Shown: positions 16,406 to 26,281, counted from the first letter of the stretch. The stretch: 44,210 nt of DNA from Endozoicomonas atrinae (GCF_001647025.1 NZ_LUKQ02000017.1:1-44210); one strand, 5' to 3'. The notes: generated by a model not told the origin, from the sequence alone. Numbers and translations: made by a program.

Positions 16406-18232
16406 TCAGGCTTTTGCTTTGGAAGCGTACATTGCCTCTATCTCTTTCTGGAAACGCTTCATGATAATTTTACGACGCAGTTTCAATGTCGGCGTGATCT
16501 CACCCAGTTCGATTGAAAACTCCTTAGGTAAAAGTGTGAATTTTTTCACCTGCTCAAACTTGGCTAGCCCTTCCTGGACCTTAATTACACGCTCCTGAAT
16601 CAGCTCTTGAATGCTGCTGTGTTGAATCAGCTCCTTGTGATTCTTGTATTTCAGATTCAAGGCTTTTGCGTGTTCTTCCAGTGCTTCGAATGCAGGTACA
16701 ATCAATGCAGTCACATAGTTTCTGGCGTCAGCAATAATTGCAATCTGTTCGATAAAGCGGTCTTTGGTCAGCGTACCTTCAATGTATTGCGGTGCGATGT
16801 ATTTACCGTTGGAAGTCTTCATCAATTCCTTAATGCGTTCGGTCATGCGCAGCGCACCGTTTTCATCGATCAGGCCAGCATCGCCAGTGTGAAGCCAGCC
16901 GTCAGCGGTAAAGGTTTTGGCGGTCTCTTCCGGTTTTTTGTAATAGCCGCGCATTACGGTATCGCCTTTTACCTGGATTTCACCTTCTGCACCGATGCGC
17001 ACCTGTATGCCTGGTAAAGGAATACCACAGGAGCCAAATTCAAATTCAGTATCGCGGAAGCAGGTTACGGTTGCTACGGTTTCGGTCATGCCGTAACCGA
17101 CTTTTACATCAATACCAATGGTATGGAAGAAACGGTTGATGTCATCATCAAGACGAGCACCGCCACAGGGCATAAACCGGATATTACCGCCCAGGCCTTC
17201 TCGAATTTTGCTGAATACCATTTTATCCGCGATATTGTTGAGCTTCTCCAGATATGCAGGAGCCTCAATGCCTTTGCGGCGGTATTCCATGTGGGCTGTA
17301 CCAATTTTTACGGCGGTATTAAAAATCATGCGCCGAACAAATGGAGCAGTGGATACTTTTCCGTGAATGGTTGTATAGACTTTTTCGAAGAATCTGGGGA
17401 CTACGCACAGTACAGTTGGTTTAACGCTTTTCAGAGCCTCACTGACCTGATGAGGGTCTTTAAGGTAGACATTGGTTGCACCACGGGCCAGCGCATAAAA
17501 ACTCCAGGCACGCTCAAAAATATGGCTGAGTGGCAGGAAGCAGAGAGAGGTATCCAGACTGTCCAGATGGATGATCTGGTCATGACCTCGGAAGCTGGCC
17601 GCCATATTGGCGAAGTCCAGCATAACACCTTTGGGCTCGCCTGTAGTGCCGGAGGTATAGATCAGGGTAAACAGGTCTTCCATGCAACGGGCAGCCAGTC
17701 TTTCTTCGAGAATGGCCTGTTCTACACCATGCTGGATAAAGTCATCAAAGTAGATTGCCTGTGGGCAGCTTGCAATATCAACTGATCGGTCAAAGACAAC
17801 AATGGTCTTTAACGTGGATGACTGATCTAGTAGCTCGAGGGCACCCTGGTATTGTGCATGCTCACCTACGAACAGCAGAGTGGCTTCTGTTTCATCCAGA
17901 ATGTATTTGACCTGTTCAGTAGTACTGGTGGGATACAGTGGCACGGTAACCAGTCGTGCCTGAAGGCAGGCCAGGTCGGCTACTGTCCACTGAGGCATGT
18001 TCTGGGACCATATGCCTACTTTCGCCTGTACACGCAGGTTTTGTTTCAGCAGTGCGCGGGAAGCCTGGTCAATCTTTTCACTGAGCTGATGCCAGCTGAC
18101 TTCCTGCCACTCGTTTTGATGAGCAACTTGATCAGAGCTTTGAGTGGCGAAGCGCATGGCGATATGTTCCGGGCTGCGCTGGGCACGATCACGGATCTGG
18201 CTGATCAGGTGCATGTTCAAGGGGGAGTTCAT
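16406..18232 (-). CDS. Long-chain fatty-acid-CoA ligase (AMP-dependent synthetase, FAA1-like)
   Basis: An adenylate-forming enzyme predicted to activate fatty acids to acyl-CoA. The P-loop-like motif LFTLIYTSGTTGEPKGVML, FLPLSHIFERAW, GYGMTET and the hinge DGWLHTGDAG are all present, as is the C-terminal LMKTSNGKYIAPQ motif of the long-chain (COG1022) group. The open frame reaches 18349, but homologues start at about MHLISQIRDRAQRSPEH, so I prefer ATG at 18232 (or 18214). No strong ribosome site marks any of these. It is a monocistronic gene, convergent with dauA. Confidence 0.9.
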   Translation of the reverse strand: MNSPLNMHLISQIRDRAQRSPEHIAMRFATQSSDQVAHQNEWQEVSWHQLSEKIDQASRALLKQNLRVQAKVGIWSQNMPQWTVADLACLQARLVTVPLYPTSTTEQVKYILDETEATLLFVGEHAQYQGALELLDQSSTLKTIVVFDRSVDIASCPQAIYFDDFIQHGVEQAILEERLAARCMEDLFTLIYTSGTTGEPKGVMLDFANMAASFRGHDQIIHLDSLDTSLCFLPLSHIFERAWSFYALARGATNVYLKDPHQVSEALKSVKPTVLCVVPRFFEKVYTTIHGKVSTAPFVRRMIFNTAVKIGTAHMEYRRKGIEAPAYLEKLNNIADKMVFSKIREGLGGNIRFMPCGGARLDDDINRFFHTIGIDVKVGYGMTETVATVTCFRDTEFEFGSCGIPLPGIQVRIGAEGEIQVKGDTVMRGYYKKPEETAKTFTADGWLHTGDAGLIDENGALRMTERIKELMKTSNGKYIAPQYIEGTLTKDRFIEQIAIIADARNYVTALIVPAFEALEEHAKALNLKYKNHKELIQHSSIQELIQERVIKVQEGLAKFEQVKKFTLLPKEFSIELGEITPTLKLRRKIIMKRFQKEIEAMYASKAKA

Positions 18233-18551
18233 CGGCACAGAAAGTATTCTCAACAGCTGGATGAAAATGTAGACAACAAAATGATGGAAGCCTGATGTTA
18301 CAGGATGACCTGGGATACCAAAATTGATCCAGATCATTTTTGGTGACATCCAGAACGGGAAAATGTAACGGTTAGTAACGATTATTACTGGATGTAAACA
18401 AACCCCATCACTTTTGTGGAATAGGTGTAGATTATACCATCACTGAGTCTGCAGAATCTGTTTTATATCCAATGAAAGAGGGAGCCTGGTACTCAGCGGA
18501 CAGTGCTCTTCTGCTATGTTTTAGCTTTATTTTCTGTTGAGAGGCAAATTT

Positions 18552-19364
18552 GTGATGATGCCTGGATCAAGTTTGTATACCCGTTTATTTGCCAGCATAT
18601 TGTGCTCAGTGATTCTTATGGCAGCAGCCGTTGGAATTGTATACAGCTCACAGAATGAACCTTCTTATACTGGAGACTTCTGGCCGGATAACATTGATGG
18701 AACGGACTGCTTCCCGGAATATCATCGGCTAATGGCGGATCAGCCAATGGCAAGAGTAGTTGATGTGATGATTCCTGCCGGCACTGCTGAGATACCCCAT
18801 ACCCATAAAATAGACAGCTTTATGTTTGTTGATCGGCCAACATCGGTTGTTGTTCGGAATGTCGACCAGATGGGGAATGAGAAAGTGGTTCATCAGACCA
18901 GTGGGGATCTGCTGAGAGCCGACAGTCTACCCATCTGGCAGTTTATGGAACCAGAACCCTATCATTACGTAGAAAACAGGGACTCTCTGAATCATTATCG
19001 TGCGATTCGCATTGAGATACATAACCTGAAAGGGATTGCATCGGGAAGCTCAGCCTTGCTGGAAGGCGTTGAACCAGAAGAAATGTTCAGAAAGGGCAAG
19101 GTGGCACTATATAGGGTTCAGGTAAGTGAAGAGCCGCTCGAAATTCATAGTAATGACCGAACCCTTTTTCTGATAGGACGACTGAATTCAGAAACTTCTG
19201 TGGTGAGCCTTACCAATGGTGATGCCGTGCTGAATCTTGCAAAACCGGTTGAAGAGTCCGCAGATCGCCCTAAAGTCTGGATTCTTAATGAACATAGTCA
19301 CTACTCATTAACAAACCAGGTTTCGGGTGGGGAGTCTGTCTACTTAATAGAACTGAGCCCGTAA
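18552..19364 (+). CDS. Exported cupin-like protein of unknown function
   Basis: A protein of about 270 residues with one N-terminal hydrophobic segment (LFASILCSVILMAAAVGIVY), so membrane-anchored or exported. A cupin-like strand set is visible in VVDVMIPAGTAEIPHTHKIDSFMFVD, with the His pair of cupin motif 1, and in a weaker second set near 180-270. The catalytic role is not recognisable. AGAGG lies seven bases before GTG 18552, with ATGs at 18555 and 18558 as alternatives; the upstream TTG at 18537 is less likely. Neighbours give no pathway hint. Confidence 0.6.
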   Translation: MMMPGSSLYTRLFASILCSVILMAAAVGIVYSSQNEPSYTGDFWPDNIDGTDCFPEYHRLMADQPMARVVDVMIPAGTAEIPHTHKIDSFMFVDRPTSVVVRNVDQMGNEKVVHQTSGDLLRADSLPIWQFMEPEPYHYVENRDSLNHYRAIRIEIHNLKGIASGSSALLEGVEPEEMFRKGKVALYRVQVSEEPLEIHSNDRTLFLIGRLNSETSVVSLTNGDAVLNLAKPVEESADRPKVWILNEHSHYSLTNQVSGGESVYLIELSP

Positions 19365-19380
19365 CCCATCAGTTAGTAGG

Positions 19381-20823
19381 TTATCCTTTCCAGAACGCAG
19401 GTGTAAAAAGCACAAGAACCGTAATAACCTCCAGTCGGCCAAGTAGCATACCGACACTTAATATCCATTTTGCTGCATCAGGTAGAGAACTGAAATTCCC
19501 GGCAGGACCAATGATGGTTCCCAGACCGGGGCCAACATTGGCCACTGCTGTAGTAGCCCCTGTGATACTGGTAATAGGGTCGAGATCGTAAAGGGACAGT
19601 AAGAGGCTCATCAACGCAATAAGTAGAATGAAAAAGAAACTGAAACCGATCAGTGACCGGAGAATTTCACTGCTGATTTGCTGACCATTATAAGTTTGTA
19701 CAAAACAGGCTCTTGGGTGAACCAGTTGCTTTAACTGAATGTTCAGCAACTTTCCTCCAATCTGGAAACGGAAAATCTTGATGCCTCCCGCCGTTGAGCC
19801 AGAACACCCTCCCACGAACAGTAGAAAGAAAAACATTAGATTGGAAAAGCCGCCCCACAGTGTGTAATCACCATAGGCAAACCCTGTGGTAGTGACAGTC
19901 GACGTGGTATTAAAAGAGACAAGGGTCAGTGATTGTAGAAAAGTGTAGTCAGAGTTAAAACATAACCAGATGCTCAGAACCAGCCAGACGACAAGGAGAA
20001 AACCGATAAAGGCCTGTACCTGGGTATCCTCATAAAAGCAGTTGACTTCACCCCGCATGCAGCGAACAAACAGAACGAAGGGCAGGCTGGCAAGGATCAT
20101 GAAAATAGTGCTTGTCCAGATGATAAACGGGTTTTTGAATAATCCCATGGACGCATCTGAGGTGGAGTATCCACCTGTTGATACCGTGGTCATCGAATGG
20201 TTGATGGCTTCAAACCCGGTCATGCCTCCCAGGAAATAAAGGTAGGCACAGATAGCCGTCATGATCAGATAGACAGTAACGATACGCTTGGCAATACTGC
20301 CTGAACGTGGCATGGCTTTCTCGGACCAGTCGGAAGATTCACTCTGGAACAACCTCATCCCCCCCACTTTGAGAAATGGCAGAACGGCAACAGCCATCAC
20401 AATAAAACCAATGCCACCAAACCATTGCAGCAGTGACCGCCAGATCAGTATGCTGGGGTCCATGTGGTCCAGCCCGGTCAATATGGTGGATCCGGTGGTG
20501 GTAATACCCGACATGGTTTCAAAAAAAGCATCGGTGTAACTGATAGGGAGCTTGAACCAGAAGGGAAGTGCCGCAAAAGTGCATACAGCCAGCCAGCAGA
20601 GCGTGGTCAGTACAAAGACCTGCCTTGGTTTCATATTGAAATGTTCTGGCTTGAAGTTGATGGTCAGGGCGCCACCCGTAATAAGCGTAATGGCTGCAGC
20701 AGCCACAAATTCCCAGATATCAGAATCACCTGTCAGCAGATCGTAGATGACAGGAATCAGCATAAACTTGGCCATAGCGGTCAGGAACAGGCCAATCACA
20801 TAGAGTACTGGACGGTGGTTCAT
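19381..20823 (-). CDS. trkH: Potassium uptake protein TrkH
   Basis: The membrane subunit of the Trk K+ uptake system; it works with the cytoplasmic NAD-binding protein TrkA, not in this window. Four pore-loop selectivity segments are visible: GITTTGSTIL, STGGYST, TTTGFAYGD and NVGPGLG. GGCSGSTAGGIKIFR and LLGRLEVITVLVLFTPAFW are typical. ATG at 20823 (MNHRPVLYVIGLF) aligns with E. coli TrkH; the frame could extend to a GTG at 20856. It is convergent with the cupin-like gene, whose stop lies only 16 bp from its own. Confidence 0.94.
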   Translation of the reverse strand: MNHRPVLYVIGLFLTAMAKFMLIPVIYDLLTGDSDIWEFVAAAAITLITGGALTINFKPEHFNMKPRQVFVLTTLCWLAVCTFAALPFWFKLPISYTDAFFETMSGITTTGSTILTGLDHMDPSILIWRSLLQWFGGIGFIVMAVAVLPFLKVGGMRLFQSESSDWSEKAMPRSGSIAKRIVTVYLIMTAICAYLYFLGGMTGFEAINHSMTTVSTGGYSTSDASMGLFKNPFIIWTSTIFMILASLPFVLFVRCMRGEVNCFYEDTQVQAFIGFLLVVWLVLSIWLCFNSDYTFLQSLTLVSFNTTSTVTTTGFAYGDYTLWGGFSNLMFFFLLFVGGCSGSTAGGIKIFRFQIGGKLLNIQLKQLVHPRACFVQTYNGQQISSEILRSLIGFSFFFILLIALMSLLLSLYDLDPITSITGATTAVANVGPGLGTIIGPAGNFSSLPDAAKWILSVGMLLGRLEVITVLVLFTPAFWKG

Positions 20824-20868
20824 TCTTTTTAAATGGCAATAACTGAGAATAAACACCTTGAACCCTGG

Positions 20869-20919
20869 GAGTCTGTTGGACTTTTTCGCAGGTAGGTCAG
20901 CGTTAAGTCCAACAGGCTC
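20869..20919. repeat. Long inverted repeat upstream of trkH
   Basis: GAGTCTGTTGGACTT (20869-20883) and AAGTCCAACAGGCTC (20905-20919) pair over 14 of 15 bases with a 21-base loop. No T-run follows. It could be a repeat element, a leader hairpin for trkH or a terminator for the reductase gene on the minus strand. Confidence 0.6.
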
Positions 20920-21019
20920 CTGAGCTTAAACAGCGGTACAAGGCGTGGAGGATCGGTCAGATGCTGTTGGGTAACCGCATCTGACGAGTCTTGGAGAAGT
21001 TTAGAAGCTGGAAGTGGTA

Positions 21020-21997
21020 TTACAACTTAATCAGTGTTCTACCGGTGACTTGTCCATTGGTAATGGCCTCTGCCAGTTCGGGCACGGCATCCAGTTCAAC
21101 TTCCGTGGCAGCGTCGTTGTAGAATGACTCTGGCAACAGTTCGGCAATCCGGTTCCATGCCTGCATACGTTTTTCAAATGGGCACATTACCGAGTCAACA
21201 CCCAGCAGTTTTACGCCCCTCAGAATGAAAGGCATCACGGTGGTTGGCAGATCAAAACCACCGGCCAGGCCACAGGCGGCGACAGCGCCTTCGTAGTCAA
21301 CCTGTGCAAGTACTTTAGCAAGGACCTTACTGCCAACGGTATCAATGCATCCTGCCCAGAGTTGTTTCTCCAGTGGGCGGGCGGGCTCAAGGAGTTCTGC
21401 CCGGTCGATCACCCGATCAGCCCCGATGGACTTTAACCAGTCACTGTTTTCTGGACGACCAGAAGCAGCCACTACCTGATAGCCGAGTTGATCCAGCAGG
21501 GTTACGGCGACGCTGCCAACACCACCGCTGGCACCGGTGACCAGAATTTCACCTTTCTCAGGCGTAATACCTGCATCTTCAAGTGCCATGACGCAGAGCA
21601 TGGCGGTCAGGCCTGCGGTACCAATAACCATGGCTTTGCGGCTGTCCAGCCCAGAAGGCATGGAGACCAGATAGTCAGCAGGTACGCTGGCTTTTTCTGC
21701 CATGCCACCCCAATGGTTTTCACCGACACCCCAGCCAGTCAGGATAACGGAGTCGCCAGACTGATACCGGTCGTCTTTTGAAGAGATAACCTGACCTGCA
21801 TAGTCGATACCCGGCACCATCGGGAAGTCGCGGATAATCTTTCCTTTCCCGGTGATGGCCAGACCGTCCTTGTAATTCAGTGATGAATAGTCAACACCGA
21901 CAACGACATCCCCTGCTGGCAGAGTGGATTCGTCCAGCTGTTCTATGGAAGCGACAGTGTTTTTGTCCTGCTGGTTCAGTACTAACGCCTTGAACAT
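21020..21997 (-). CDS. acuI: NADPH-dependent acrylyl-CoA reductase-like MDR oxidoreductase (AcuI/YhdH)
   Basis: A zinc-free medium-chain reductase. AcuI reduces toxic acrylyl-CoA to propionyl-CoA and is associated with DMSP and acrylate metabolism in marine bacteria. Signatures are SSLNYKDGLAITGKGKI, VPGIDYAGQV, LTGWGVGENHWGGMAE and the NADPH loop VTGASGGVGSVAV. The frame extends to 22045, but MFKALVLNQQDK at 21997 is the usual family start and gives 325 residues (E. coli YhdH 324). Substrate is inferred from the family. It is divergent from the cupin gene at 22101. Confidence 0.85.
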   Translation of the reverse strand: MFKALVLNQQDKNTVASIEQLDESTLPAGDVVVGVDYSSLNYKDGLAITGKGKIIRDFPMVPGIDYAGQVISSKDDRYQSGDSVILTGWGVGENHWGGMAEKASVPADYLVSMPSGLDSRKAMVIGTAGLTAMLCVMALEDAGITPEKGEILVTGASGGVGSVAVTLLDQLGYQVVAASGRPENSDWLKSIGADRVIDRAELLEPARPLEKQLWAGCIDTVGSKVLAKVLAQVDYEGAVAACGLAGGFDLPTTVMPFILRGVKLLGVDSVMCPFEKRMQAWNRIAELLPESFYNDAATEVELDAVPELAEAITNGQVTGRTLIKL

Positions 21998-22100
21998 AAA
22001 CGACAATCTCTTAAAAAGGTGAGAGCGTGAACTATACTCCTGCAACGGGCAGGCAGCGAGGGCTGTTTCTATTTTATTTGACTTCAGGCAGGCATGAGCG

Positions 22101-22445
22101 ATGGATATTACATTGTTGAAAGAGAGTCACACGAATGACATTAATCAGGTCATTGAATATCCGCAGAACGGTTCCCCATTGGTGTCTGTCTTCAGAGTTG
22201 AGCTGGCTGCAGGTGAGAGCAGTGGCTGGCATATGCACAATGTTCCAGTAATTGCCTATATCCAGTCCGGTTCGTTTGAGCTTCAGGTTCAACATGAAAT
22301 GAGTAACTACTTCCAGAGTGGGGATATTATGTTTGAGCCGGTAGAGGTTCCCATTAATGTTACTAACAAAGGTAATGAACCGGGGGTAGCGATCGTTGTC
22401 AAAGCAGGTAGCACAGAGCAGACTGCAACCGTTTATTTAAGCTGA
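22101..22445 (+). CDS. Small cupin-domain protein (cytoplasmic)
   Basis: A 114-residue single-domain cupin. Motif 1 is seen in ESSGWHMHNVPVIAYIQSG (two His) and motif 2 in FQSGDIMFEPVEVPINVTNKG. No signal peptide. These proteins bind a metal and small ligands; the role here cannot be assigned. It is divergent from the AcuI-like gene and may share its promoter region. Confidence 0.78.
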   Translation: MDITLLKESHTNDINQVIEYPQNGSPLVSVFRVELAAGESSGWHMHNVPVIAYIQSGSFELQVQHEMSNYFQSGDIMFEPVEVPINVTNKGNEPGVAIVVKAGSTEQTATVYLS

Positions 22446-22596
22446 ACACTTGTGTAAAACCATGGGTAAGCTATGGTCTTTATTGGGTGCTCTTCCTGCC
22501 TTATCAAATGTATGGTTAGTTCAAGCTTTTGCTGTAAATAATGGTCAGGTGTGGTGGAGTGTATTTTTCTGGAAACCTTTCGAATAAGAATGAGCT

Positions 22597-22983
22597 ATGA
22601 TCCGTTTCTTTCTGGCATTTCTTTACTTATTAATCATTGAAATGCTACAGCCCTCTTGGTCTATAGCTTGTGAACAACCTCTGAAATCAGGGGTTCAGTC
22701 TGAGCGGTTTCCCCAAATTGATAATAAACAGGTCCGAACCTGGCGAACCATCATCGCACCTAATCAGCCATTGAAGCTTCATCGTCATGAATATCCAAGG
22801 GTTGTTACGGTTCTCAGGGGAGGGGTTTTGAAGTCCGTTGCCGAATCAGGGGAAATTTTAGCAGTTCGTCATTTCAAAGCCGGAGAGTCGTATTGGTTGG
22901 ATGCTGACCCACCTGACCAGTTGCACGCCTGCGTTAACCTTGGTCCAGGCGTTATTGAAGTGGTTGTTACCGAGCTGAAGTAG
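22597..22983 (+). CDS. Exported small cupin-domain protein
   Basis: A 128-residue protein with a signal peptide (MIRFFLAFLYLLIIEML, probable cleavage near SIA-CEQ; a lipoprotein-type Cys is possible). The cupin core follows with PLKLHRHEYPRVVTVLRGG and FKAGESYWLDADPPDQLHACVN. Function unknown. It lies 151 bp after the other small cupin gene on the same strand. Confidence 0.7.
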   Translation: MIRFFLAFLYLLIIEMLQPSWSIACEQPLKSGVQSERFPQIDNKQVRTWRTIIAPNQPLKLHRHEYPRVVTVLRGGVLKSVAESGEILAVRHFKAGESYWLDADPPDQLHACVNLGPGVIEVVVTELK

Positions 22984-23016
22984 AGTCTTAAAGTTACATG
23001 TCTAACCAGAAGCAGG

Positions 23017-23907
23017 TTAGCTGTTGTCTTTGTGCTGTTTCAGTAACTCGATAAAGGCTCTTGCGGCATTGGATAAGGTTCTTTTTGGGTGAAGGATATA
23101 CCCCAGTTCCCGGCTTGGTGGCGATTTCACCCCCTTGAGTTCAACATTCAGGACGCGCAGATCGTCATCCTGCATGGTCAAAGGGAGTATGCACCAGGCC
23201 AGACCGATAGCAGCCAGCATACGCAGGGTTTCCAGATAGTTGGTGGACATGGCCGTTTGCAATTTCAAGCCTTCCTGATCAAACAGGTTTTGTACTACCT
23301 GATAGGTAAACGTGTTTCTGCCAGGCAGTACCGCCTGATATTCGCTCAGCTGTTCTGTTGAAACGGTTTTCAATCTTGTCAGAGGGTGATCTTTTGCCGC
23401 CATAAAGCCCAGAGGGTCATGCCAGAGTTTTTCAGAATAAATAGTAGGCTGGCTGTCCGGAGACAGTGTGATAATACCGAGTTCTATTTCACCGCGGCTC
23501 AGCATTTCATAAGACGCTTCTGAATCAACAAACCGGATATCCAGTTTTACGTCGGGGAACGATTTAGTGAAGGTTTTCAATATATCTGGCAGTCGTCGTA
23601 AGCCGATGTGGTGACTGGTGGCAATGGAAAGTGGGCCTTTCACTTCACCACTGAGGTTAATGATTTCCAGTTTCGTATCATGAACCAGCTCAAGCATCTT
23701 TCTGGCTCGGGGTAGCAGGGCTTTACCCGCTTCATTCAGCGTGACCTGACGGCCTATTCGATCAAACACCGGCGTGCCCAGCTGGTCTTCCAGGGCCGCA
23801 ATCCTTTTACTCACTGCTGGCTGGGTCAGAAACAGTTTTTCACCCGCTTCAGAAAAGGATCCTGTGTCGACAATGGCCAGAAAAGCAGTGAGATTGGTGG
23901 TATCCAT
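23017..23907 (-). CDS. LysR-family regulator, divergent from leuC
   Basis: A standard 296-residue LysR protein. The HTH is LTAFLAIVDTGSFSEAGEKLF-LTQPAVSKRIAALEDQLG, and the effector domain holds GPLSIATSHHIGLRRLP and LRMLAAIGLAWCILP. A LysR gene opposite leuCDB is a common arrangement in Pseudomonas-type genomes, where it is thought to activate leu genes. The ATTGAT-N11-ATCAAT site in the shared region fits such control. Confidence 0.92.
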   Translation of the reverse strand: MDTTNLTAFLAIVDTGSFSEAGEKLFLTQPAVSKRIAALEDQLGTPVFDRIGRQVTLNEAGKALLPRARKMLELVHDTKLEIINLSGEVKGPLSIATSHHIGLRRLPDILKTFTKSFPDVKLDIRFVDSEASYEMLSRGEIELGIITLSPDSQPTIYSEKLWHDPLGFMAAKDHPLTRLKTVSTEQLSEYQAVLPGRNTFTYQVVQNLFDQEGLKLQTAMSTNYLETLRMLAAIGLAWCILPLTMQDDDLRVLNVELKGVKSPPSRELGYILHPKRTLSNAARAFIELLKQHKDNS

Positions 23908-23925
23908 AACACCCTTTTTGAGTCA

Positions 23926-23948
23926 ATTGATTCCAGATAGTTATCAAT
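23926..23948. promoter_or_regulatory. LysR-type operator ATTGAT-N11-ATCAAT
   Basis: A perfect six-base dyad with an 11-base spacer, the T-N11-A form of LysR recognition sites. Its centre is about 65 bases before the expected start of the leuC transcript (see the promoter at 23967), the classical activator position, and it lies close to the regulator's own start codon, suiting autorepression. Confidence 0.6.
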
Positions 23949-23966
23949 AGCATAAAAAAGATGAAT

Positions 23967-23995
23967 TTGAGTAATTTTTTATGAGCGACTAGGAT
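23967..23995 (+). promoter_or_regulatory. leuC: Candidate sigma-70 promoter of leuCDB
   Basis: TTGAGT (23967-23972), a 17-base spacer and TAGGAT (23990-23995). Both boxes are 4/6 matches, as expected for an activator-dependent promoter. Confidence 0.45.
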
Positions 23996-24107
23996 ACGCA
24001 GTATTAAGGATAAGCCGAAGTCTTTTTATAAAAACGCTTTAAAACTGCTTATAAATCAAACAAAAAACAGTCTTTTCTGTTTTATTACTTCAATGAGGAT
24101 GGTTCCG

Positions 24108-25562
24108 ATGGCTGGCCAGGCTTCCAGAGGCAAGACGCTTTATGACAAGTTGTGGGATGCCCACCTTGTTCGTCAGCGTGATGATGGTTCCGCGTTGATC
24201 TATATCGACCGGCAACTGCTCCATGAAGTGACTTCACCACAGGCTTTTGAAGGTCTGAAACTGGCCGATCGTCAGCCATGGCGTCTGGACGCTAACCTCG
24301 CCACACCTGACCACAATGTACCCACCACGTTGAATGAGCGTCAGCACGGTATTGAAGGGATTGAAGATCCTGTTTCCAAAATTCAGGTAAAGACGCTGGA
24401 TGAGAACTGTGATCATTTTGGAATCACCCAGTTTGATATGCAGGATCAGCGCCAGGGCATTGTTCATGTGGTTGGTCCTGAACAGGGCGCTACGCTGCCA
24501 GGCATGACGGTAGTCTGTGGTGACTCCCATACATCAACACACGGTGCCTTTGGCGCACTGGCTCATGGTATCGGAACCTCAGAAGTTGAGCATGTTCTGG
24601 CGACCCAGTGTCTTGTGGCCAAGAAGATGAAGAATATGCTGGTTCGTGTTGATGGCTCCCTGGGAACAGGGGTCACTCCCAAAGATGTCATCCTTGCCAT
24701 CATTGGTCATATTGGTACCGCAGGAGGCACCGGTTTTGCCATTGAGTTTGGTGGTGATGTGATTCGCAATATGACCATGGAAGGGCGAATGACCCTCTGT
24801 AACATGGCCATTGAGGCGGGCGCTCGAGCTGGAATGGTGGCGGTTGACCAGACTACCATCGACTATGTGCAGGGCCGGCCATTTGCACCGAAAGGTGAGC
24901 AGTGGGATCAGGCCGTTACTGTCTGGAAAACCCTTCACTCAGACAGTGATGCTGTTTTTGATCAAGTTGTTGTGCTTAATGGTGATGAGATCAAGCCTCA
25001 GGTGAGTTGGGGAACCTCTCCGGAGATGGTGTTGCCGGTTGATGCCCAGGTGCCTTTCCCGGAGGATGCGCCGGATGAAACCCGTAAGGAAGGCTATGCC
25101 CGTGCCCTGGAGTACATGGGGTTAACTGCGGGTCAGAAGATTACCGACATTCCTGTGGATCGGGTCTTTATCGGTTCCTGCACTAACTCCCGGATTGAAG
25201 ATTTGCGCGAAGCGGCGGCTGTCGTAAAAGGCAAACGGGTGGCTGACACGGTTAAAGAGGCTCTGGTGGTTCCAGGCTCCGGTCTGGTAAAGGCCCAGGC
25301 TGAGGCCGAAGGGCTGGATAAGGTTTTTGTGGAAGCTGGCCTTGAGTGGCGTGAGCCGGGCTGTTCCATGTGTCTGGCCATGAATGCCGACAAGCTGGGG
25401 CAGGGAGAGCACTGTGCATCGACCTCTAACCGGAATTTCGAGGGCCGTCAGGGCTTTGGTGGTCGAACCCACCTGGTCAGTCCGGCCATGGCTGCTGCAG
25501 CTGCCATTGCGGGGCATTTTGTTGATGTCCGTGATTTTGATCGTCAAGCATCCGTAGCGTAG
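24108..25562 (+). CDS. leuC: 3-isopropylmalate dehydratase large subunit
   Basis: With LeuD it isomerises 2-isopropylmalate to 3-isopropylmalate in leucine synthesis. The 4Fe-4S ligands are in [14 protein letters not shown] and [11 protein letters not shown], and [18 protein letters not shown] and [11 protein letters not shown] are typical. ATG 24108 ([19 protein letters not shown]) has GAGG about nine bases before it and best fits homologues; ATG 24093 is an alternative. leuD follows after 8 bp. Confidence 0.97.
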   Translation: MAGQASRGKTLYDKLWDAHLVRQRDDGSALIYIDRQLLHEVTSPQAFEGLKLADRQPWRLDANLATPDHNVPTTLNERQHGIEGIEDPVSKIQVKTLDENCDHFGITQFDMQDQRQGIVHVVGPEQGATLPGMTVVCGDSHTSTHGAFGALAHGIGTSEVEHVLATQCLVAKKMKNMLVRVDGSLGTGVTPKDVILAIIGHIGTAGGTGFAIEFGGDVIRNMTMEGRMTLCNMAIEAGARAGMVAVDQTTIDYVQGRPFAPKGEQWDQAVTVWKTLHSDSDAVFDQVVVLNGDEIKPQVSWGTSPEMVLPVDAQVPFPEDAPDETRKEGYARALEYMGLTAGQKITDIPVDRVFIGSCTNSRIEDLREAAAVVKGKRVADTVKEALVVPGSGLVKAQAEAEGLDKVFVEAGLEWREPGCSMCLAMNADKLGQGEHCASTSNRNFEGRQGFGGRTHLVSPAMAAAAAIAGHFVDVRDFDRQASVA

Positions 25563-25570
25563 GGGGAATC

Positions 25571-26215
25571 ATGCAGGCTTTTACTGTTCATAAGGGGGCA
25601 GTTGCTCCTCTGGATCGTGCCAACGTTGATACGGACATGATCATTCCCAAGCAGTTTCTGAAGTCCATCAAACGTACCGGCTTTGGTGTGAATCTGTTTG
25701 ATGAACTCCGCTATCAGGATGAAGGTTACCCGGGGCAGGATTGTTCCAGGCGGCCACTGAATCCGGAGTTTGTCTTGAATCAATCCCGTTATCAGGGAGT
25801 GTCAATCCTGCTGGCTCGGCAGAATTTTGGCTGTGGCTCCAGTCGGGAGCACGCACCCTGGGCCCTGGATGATTTTGGTTTCCGCTGTGTTATTGCGCCG
25901 AGTTTTGCGGATATTTTTTATAACAACTGTTTTAAAAACGGTGTTCTTCCGATCACGCTGTCTGATGAGGTGGTAGAGCAGCTGTTTAATGAAGTTGAAG
26001 CTAATAAAGGGTACCAGCTGACGGTCGACCTTGAACGTGAAGTGGTGGTTAAGCCCAATGGCGAAGAGCTGCCATTCAACGTCGACGCATTTCGTCGTCA
26101 CTGCCTGCTCAACGGTCTGGATGATATTGGTTTGACCCTGCAGGATGCGGACCAGATTCGACGTTTCGAACAGCGTTACAAGGCGGATAACCCATGGCTA
26201 TTTGCCAGCGAATGA
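25571..26215 (+). CDS. leuD: 3-isopropylmalate dehydratase small subunit
   Basis: The swivelling-domain subunit of isopropylmalate isomerase. [20 protein letters not shown] and [20 protein letters not shown] are the family hallmarks; length 214 is typical. It has a GGGGGA ribosome site, is closely spaced to leuC and is probably translationally coupled. Confidence 0.97.
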   Translation: MQAFTVHKGAVAPLDRANVDTDMIIPKQFLKSIKRTGFGVNLFDELRYQDEGYPGQDCSRRPLNPEFVLNQSRYQGVSILLARQNFGCGSSREHAPWALDDFGFRCVIAPSFADIFYNNCFKNGVLPITLSDEVVEQLFNEVEANKGYQLTVDLEREVVVKPNGEELPFNVDAFRRHCLLNGLDDIGLTLQDADQIRRFEQRYKADNPWLFASE

Positions 26216-26220
26216 TTTCT

Positions 26221-26281
26221 TGAACCACAGAGAGCACAAAGAAAAGCCTGATTGAAATCCTTTGTGTTCTCCGTGATTTTC
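26221..26281. repeat. CACAAAG hairpin repeat, copy 2
   Basis: TGAACCACAGAGAGCACAAAG (first 20 bases from 26221 on) pairs with CTTTGTGTTCTCCGTGATTT starting at 26260. The arms are related to copies at 5256 and 28623. It lies in the 99-bp gap between leuD and leuB. Confidence 0.7.

Noticed and set aside
17123-17785. 220-codon plus-strand frame
   Set aside because: Antisense to the acyl-CoA ligase with all its core motifs; no domain in the shadow.
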